Assembly: GCA_025936045.1 (NCBI GenBank)
Contig: JAICUB010000006.1
Coordinates: 1-64,000 of the forward strand
Reading direction: 5' to 3'
Source of the DNA: Polyangiaceae bacterium
GTDB taxonomy: Bacteria; Myxococcota_A; Polyangia; Polyangiales; Polyangiaceae
Length of the DNA stretch: 64,000 bases
Shown piece after piece: positions 61,002 to 64,000 of the stretch (position 1 is the stretch's first letter; each line of letters begins with the position of its first letter). The notes beneath the pieces are model-generated. The model saw only the letters and a list, made by a program, of their open reading frames with translations, was not told the DNA's origin and did no database searches. The position numbers and the translations under genes were made by a program.

Positions 61002-64000
61002 GTGAGCCGTCGCTTCGGTATTTCCGTTCTCGCGGCGCAGCTCTTCGCGCTCGTCGAAGTCGCGCTCGTGCTCGCGCTCGAACACCGGCGTGTCGCGAGC
61101 ATCTGGGAGGGCGACGTCGGACTGTCGCTGCTCATGCCCGTGCTGCTCGCGGCGGGTCTTCTGTTCGGCGCGGTCGGGGCCGCGATCGACGGGCTGCTCG
61201 CGGATCGGCGGCCCGCGGCGCGTTGGGGCCTGACGGCGCTCGCCGGGCTCGCGGGCTTTGCCAGCGGCTGGGGCGTCGGCGGCGGGCGGCACCTCGCAGC
61301 GGCGAGCGCGCGCGCCGGGTTCGGGCTGCTCGTCGCGGTGGGGGTGGCCGCGGGGGTGTACCTGGGCATGCCGCCGCTGCGACGGCTGCGCGAGACGCGC
61401 CCCCTCGTTTTCGCCGCGGTCACGGGCGGCGCAATCGTGCTCCTCGAGCTCGTGAACACGCACGTCCTCGTTCGCCTGTATCCGGCGTTTCACCTCGCGC
61501 TCGCGCTCGGGGCCGTCATGCTCGCCCCGCTCGCCGTGCTCGCGCTCGCTGACGTGCTCGCCGTACCGGAATCGACCCCGGCGCCGAGCGGCCCAGCGCC
61601 TTCCTCCCGGTCGAACGACGCGGCCTCGCGAGCCAAGGCCGCCGAGCTCGGCTGGCTCGCGCCGCTCGTCGTGGGCCTGGCGGCCGCCCTCCTGGTTCCG
61701 GCGACGGCGCGCAAGCTCTCGCACTTCGATAACTTTCGCTTCATCCTGCTCGAGTCGGCGCCGATCGGAGGCCGCGCGGTCGAGCTCCTCGCGCGCATCG
61801 CGCCACCTCCCGCGGAGGTGCCTCCGTGTGACGACCCGGCGCGCTGCCTCGAGAACCCGTCGCCGAAGGCCGCCGAACGCACGCTCGATCTGCGTGGTCG
61901 CGATATCCTGCTCGTCACGGTCGACGCGCTCCGGGCCGATCACGTCGGGGCTTACGGCTACACGCGCCCGACCACGCCGAACATCGATCGTCTCGCGAAG
62001 TCCGGCGTCCGCTTCGAGGCGGCCTACACGGCGACGCCCCATACCTCTTATGCCGTCACCTCGCTGATGACCGGCAAGTACATGCGGCCGCTGCTGCTCC
62101 AGGGCATGGGGCTCGATTCGGACACTTGGGCGGGGCTGCTCCGCACGTACGGCTATCGCACGGCGGCGTTTTATCCGCCGGCCGTCTTCTTCATTGACGC
62201 TCCACGCTTCGAGAAGTTCAAGCAGACGGCCCTCGACTTCGAATACCGCTGGGTCGAGTTTGCGGAGGGAGACCGCCGGGTTGGCCAGGTCGAGCGCTAT
62301 CTGAAAGACGCGCCCGCAAAGCTGCGCCTGTTCGCCTGGGTGCACCTATTCGGCCCGCACGAGCCGTACGAGAGCCACCCGGAGCATCCCTTCGGCGACC
62401 GTGACATCGACCGCTACGATTCGGAGATCGCCGACGCCGACGCGACGTTCGGGCGCATTCGGGACGCCTTTCTCGCCGCGCGTCCGCACGCCGTCGTCAT
62501 CCTGACGGCGGACCACGGCGAGGAGTTCGGCGAGCACGGCGGCCGCTACCACGGGACGAGCGTCTACGAAGAGCAGGTGAGGGTGCCACTCGTGATGGCG
62601 GCGCCGGGGGCGATTGCGCCGGGCACCGTCGCCGAGCCGGTTCAGCTCGTCGATCTCCTGCCGACCGTGCTTTCGGCGCTCGACATTCCACGCCCACCCC
62701 GTCTGCGAGGTCGCGATCTCGGCGCGCTCCTCAGCGGCCGGGGCAAGCCCGGGAGCGGCTTTGCCTACGCTGAAACCGACGAACAAGCCCTGCTCGCCGA
62801 GGGCAGCGAGCGCCTGATTTGCTCGCGGCACGTCGGCGCGTGCCAACTCTTCGATCTCGCGACCGATCCGCACGAGACCCACGACATCGGCGTCGCTCAT
62901 GCTTCGGACCGCGACGCGCTCAGGACCAAGCTCCGCGAGATCGGCGCTTCCCACGGACGCTACGAGCTCGGCGGGTTGCGCGCGGAGGGCAAAGGCTGGC
63001 CACCGGCCATCCGGCGCGCGCTCGCCGGCGACGGCGACGCGGCCGGGGAGGTGGCGGAGCTCTTGGAGGACGCGGACGTCGCCGTACGCCGCAAGGCCGC
63101 GGAGGTGCTCTTCGACTTGCGCCAGCCGGCAACGGCGCCGGCGCTCCGTTTGGCGCTCGGTCGCGAGGAGGATGCGGAGGCCCGAGCCTGGGCGGCGCTC
63201 GCGCTCACGCGGCTCGGCCAAGGCGCGCCGCTCGTCGCCGAGCTCCTCGAGGGCAACGATCAGCGGTTCAAGCGTCTCGCGGCGCTCGCGCTCGGTGAGG
63301 CAGGGGACAAGCGCGGCGAGGCCGTGCTCATCGACTGGTGGCTCGCGCCGAAAGCTCGCGATTTCGAGCGCTCACGCGAGATCTTGAGTGTGCTCGGCGA
63401 GCTCAAACCGAAGGCGGCCCTCGGACCCCTCGTCCAATCCTTGAACGATGTGCGGCTACGTCCTTACGTGGCGCGCACTCTCGCGGCACTGCGCGACGAT
63501 GCCGCCGTCGGGCCGCTGCTCAAAGCGCTCGCCGACGAACGCATGCAGAGCACGCGCGTGGCTCTGGCGGAAGCGCTCGTGGCGCTCGGCGCTCACGAAG
63601 AGCTCGCGCCCGAACTGCGCCGCTTCCTCGGTGTCCCCGATCCGCTGCCGGGCGGGCTCGGGCTCGCGATGAAAGCGAAGATCCTCGAGCACGTCGGCGG
63701 GCCCAAGGCGCGTGACCTCGCCAAGCTCGCTCAGCACGCCGATCTGGGCCAGGCGGTTGAGGTGGTGGTGCCGCCGGGCGGAAACGGGCGGGGGATCCGC
63801 GCGATTGTGCGCGCGACGAGTAGCGGCACCGTGCCGGGCGAGGTCGTGGTGAGCTCGGGGACGCACCTCATCCGCTTCGACCGGGATGGGACGCCCCGCC
63901 GGCAGCACGGCGTCCCCGCGCTCGACGAGCAGCGACTGGTTCGGCTTTCGGTGCCGCCTTCCGACAAGCCGGTCGAGGTGGCGGTGACGGTGCCGCCCGA
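61002..64000 (+). CDS. Membrane alkaline-phosphatase-superfamily (sulfatase-like) protein with HEAT-type repeats, cut by window edge
   Basis: At least 999 residues; the frame is open to the window end. GTG 61002 starts a region with about seven membrane helices. A sulfatase/phosphotransferase domain follows from about residue 300: ILLVTVDALRADHVGAYGY (metal Asp), a nucleophile region TPHTSYAVTSLMTGKY, HLFGPHEPY, and TADHGEEFGEHGGRYHG (metal Asp-His). The formylglycine motif CxPxR of true sulfatases is missing; Thr or Ser stands there, as in phosphoethanolamine/LTA-synthase relatives. From about residue 660 come HEAT-like repeats (VRRKAAEVLFDLRQ, ARAWAALALTRLGQ, FKRLAALALGEAGD, RPYVARTLAALRDD). 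Probably acts at the membrane; substrate unknown. Confidence 0.8.
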   Translation, partial: MSRRFGISVLAAQLFALVEVALVLALEHRRVASIWEGDVGLSLLMPVLLAAGLLFGAVGAAIDGLLADRRPAARWGLTALAGLAGFASGWGVGGGRHLAAASARAGFGLLVAVGVAAGVYLGMPPLRRLRETRPLVFAAVTGGAIVLLELVNTHVLVRLYPAFHLALALGAVMLAPLAVLALADVLAVPESTPAPSGPAPSSRSNDAASRAKAAELGWLAPLVVGLAAALLVPATARKLSHFDNFRFILLESAPIGGRAVELLARIAPPPAEVPPCDDPARCLENPSPKAAERTLDLRGRDILLVTVDALRADHVGAYGYTRPTTPNIDRLAKSGVRFEAAYTATPHTSYAVTSLMTGKYMRPLLLQGMGLDSDTWAGLLRTYGYRTAAFYPPAVFFIDAPRFEKFKQTALDFEYRWVEFAEGDRRVGQVERYLKDAPAKLRLFAWVHLFGPHEPYESHPEHPFGDRDIDRYDSEIADADATFGRIRDAFLAARPHAVVILTADHGEEFGEHGGRYHGTSVYEEQVRVPLVMAAPGAIAPGTVAEPVQLVDLLPTVLSALDIPRPPRLRGRDLGALLSGRGKPGSGFAYAETDEQALLAEGSERLICSRHVGACQLFDLATDPHETHDIGVAHASDRDALRTKLREIGASHGRYELGGLRAEGKGWPPAIRRALAGDGDAAGEVAELLEDADVAVRRKAAEVLFDLRQPATAPALRLALGREEDAEARAWAALALTRLGQGAPLVAELLEGNDQRFKRLAALALGEAGDKRGEAVLIDWWLAPKARDFERSREILSVLGELKPKAALGPLVQSLNDVRLRPYVARTLAALRDDAAVGPLLKALADERMQSTRVALAEALVALGAHEELAPELRRFLGVPDPLPGGLGLAMKAKILEHVGGPKARDLAKLAQHADLGQAVEVVVPPGGNGRGIRAIVRATSSGTVPGEVVVSSGTHLIRFDRDGTPRRQHGVPALDEQRLVRLSVPPSDKPVEVAVTVPP

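Overview
The window is about 64 kb of very GC-rich, gene-dense chromosome. Overlapping ATGA/GTGA gene junctions, many secreted lipoproteins, a TonB-domain/TonB-receptor fusion, a double-kinase hybrid sensor, a classical menaquinone pathway and several housekeeping genes (hisS, glmM, tkt, accD, folC, greA, dut) point to a Myxococcota-type (deltaproteobacterial, Polyangia-like) genome. That assignment is inferred from gene content. I see no rRNA, tRNA, CRISPR array, insertion sequence or prophage.

Layout. (1) 1-8369: a near-complete menaquinone operon on the minus strand, regulator-menG-menF-menD-menH-menB-menA-menC-menE (menE runs off the left edge). A GbsR/MarR-type regulator heads it, and its promoter carries a palindrome over the transcription start. 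(2) 8405-16186: an FprA-type ferredoxin reductase, a tandem pair of paralogous lipoproteins, a TonB-like/TonB-receptor fusion and a CcmH-like protein with a Cys-Cys active site. (3) 16138-22149: a UvrD/PcrA helicase, an alpha/beta hydrolase, and two exported proteins built from repeats with Cys pairs about 40 residues apart. (4) 22194-26426: a sulfur-carrier cysteine operon: Rrf2 regulator, CysK, MoeB/ThiF-type E1, ubiquitin-like carrier ending in GG, a 94-residue degenerate E1-like stub, CysM and a JAMM peptidase. (5) 26501-32290: lipoprotein metzincin, long-chain acyl-CoA synthetase, miaB, gamma-carbonic anhydrase and an orphan thiS. (6) 32291-37935: a Phc-like signalling operon with a PilZ domain fused to a PhcB-like methyltransferase, a membrane sensor with two kinase modules, and a receiver plus degenerate kinase. 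(7) 37986-47016: cell-wall and mixed housekeeping genes: VanW, L,D-transpeptidase, argC, an aromatic-repeat exported protein, hisS, ruvX and mltG. (8) 47166-54885: tkt, a DUF433 protein, a cysteine-repeat lipoprotein, glmM, folC and accD. (9) 54885-64000: a STAND-type ATPase with TPRs, dut, a sigma-54 activator, bamD, greA, and a membrane alkaline-phosphatase-superfamily/HEAT-repeat protein that runs off the right edge.

The two most interesting systems are the Phc-like module (6) and the carrier-protein cysteine operon (4). In (6) a c-di-GMP-type domain is joined to a predicted fatty-acid-methyl-ester signal synthase, next to a sensor that looks like a PhcS-PhcR fusion. In (4) all steps known from the actinobacterial CysO/CysM/Mec route sit together with an unexplained E1-like stub and an Rrf2 regulator overlapping cysK. 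Two further points concern the whole window: several transcription units have a TANNNT-like -10 hexamer 5-8 nt before the start codon (leaderless mRNA), and two genes appear to start at CTG behind a perfect AAGGAG.
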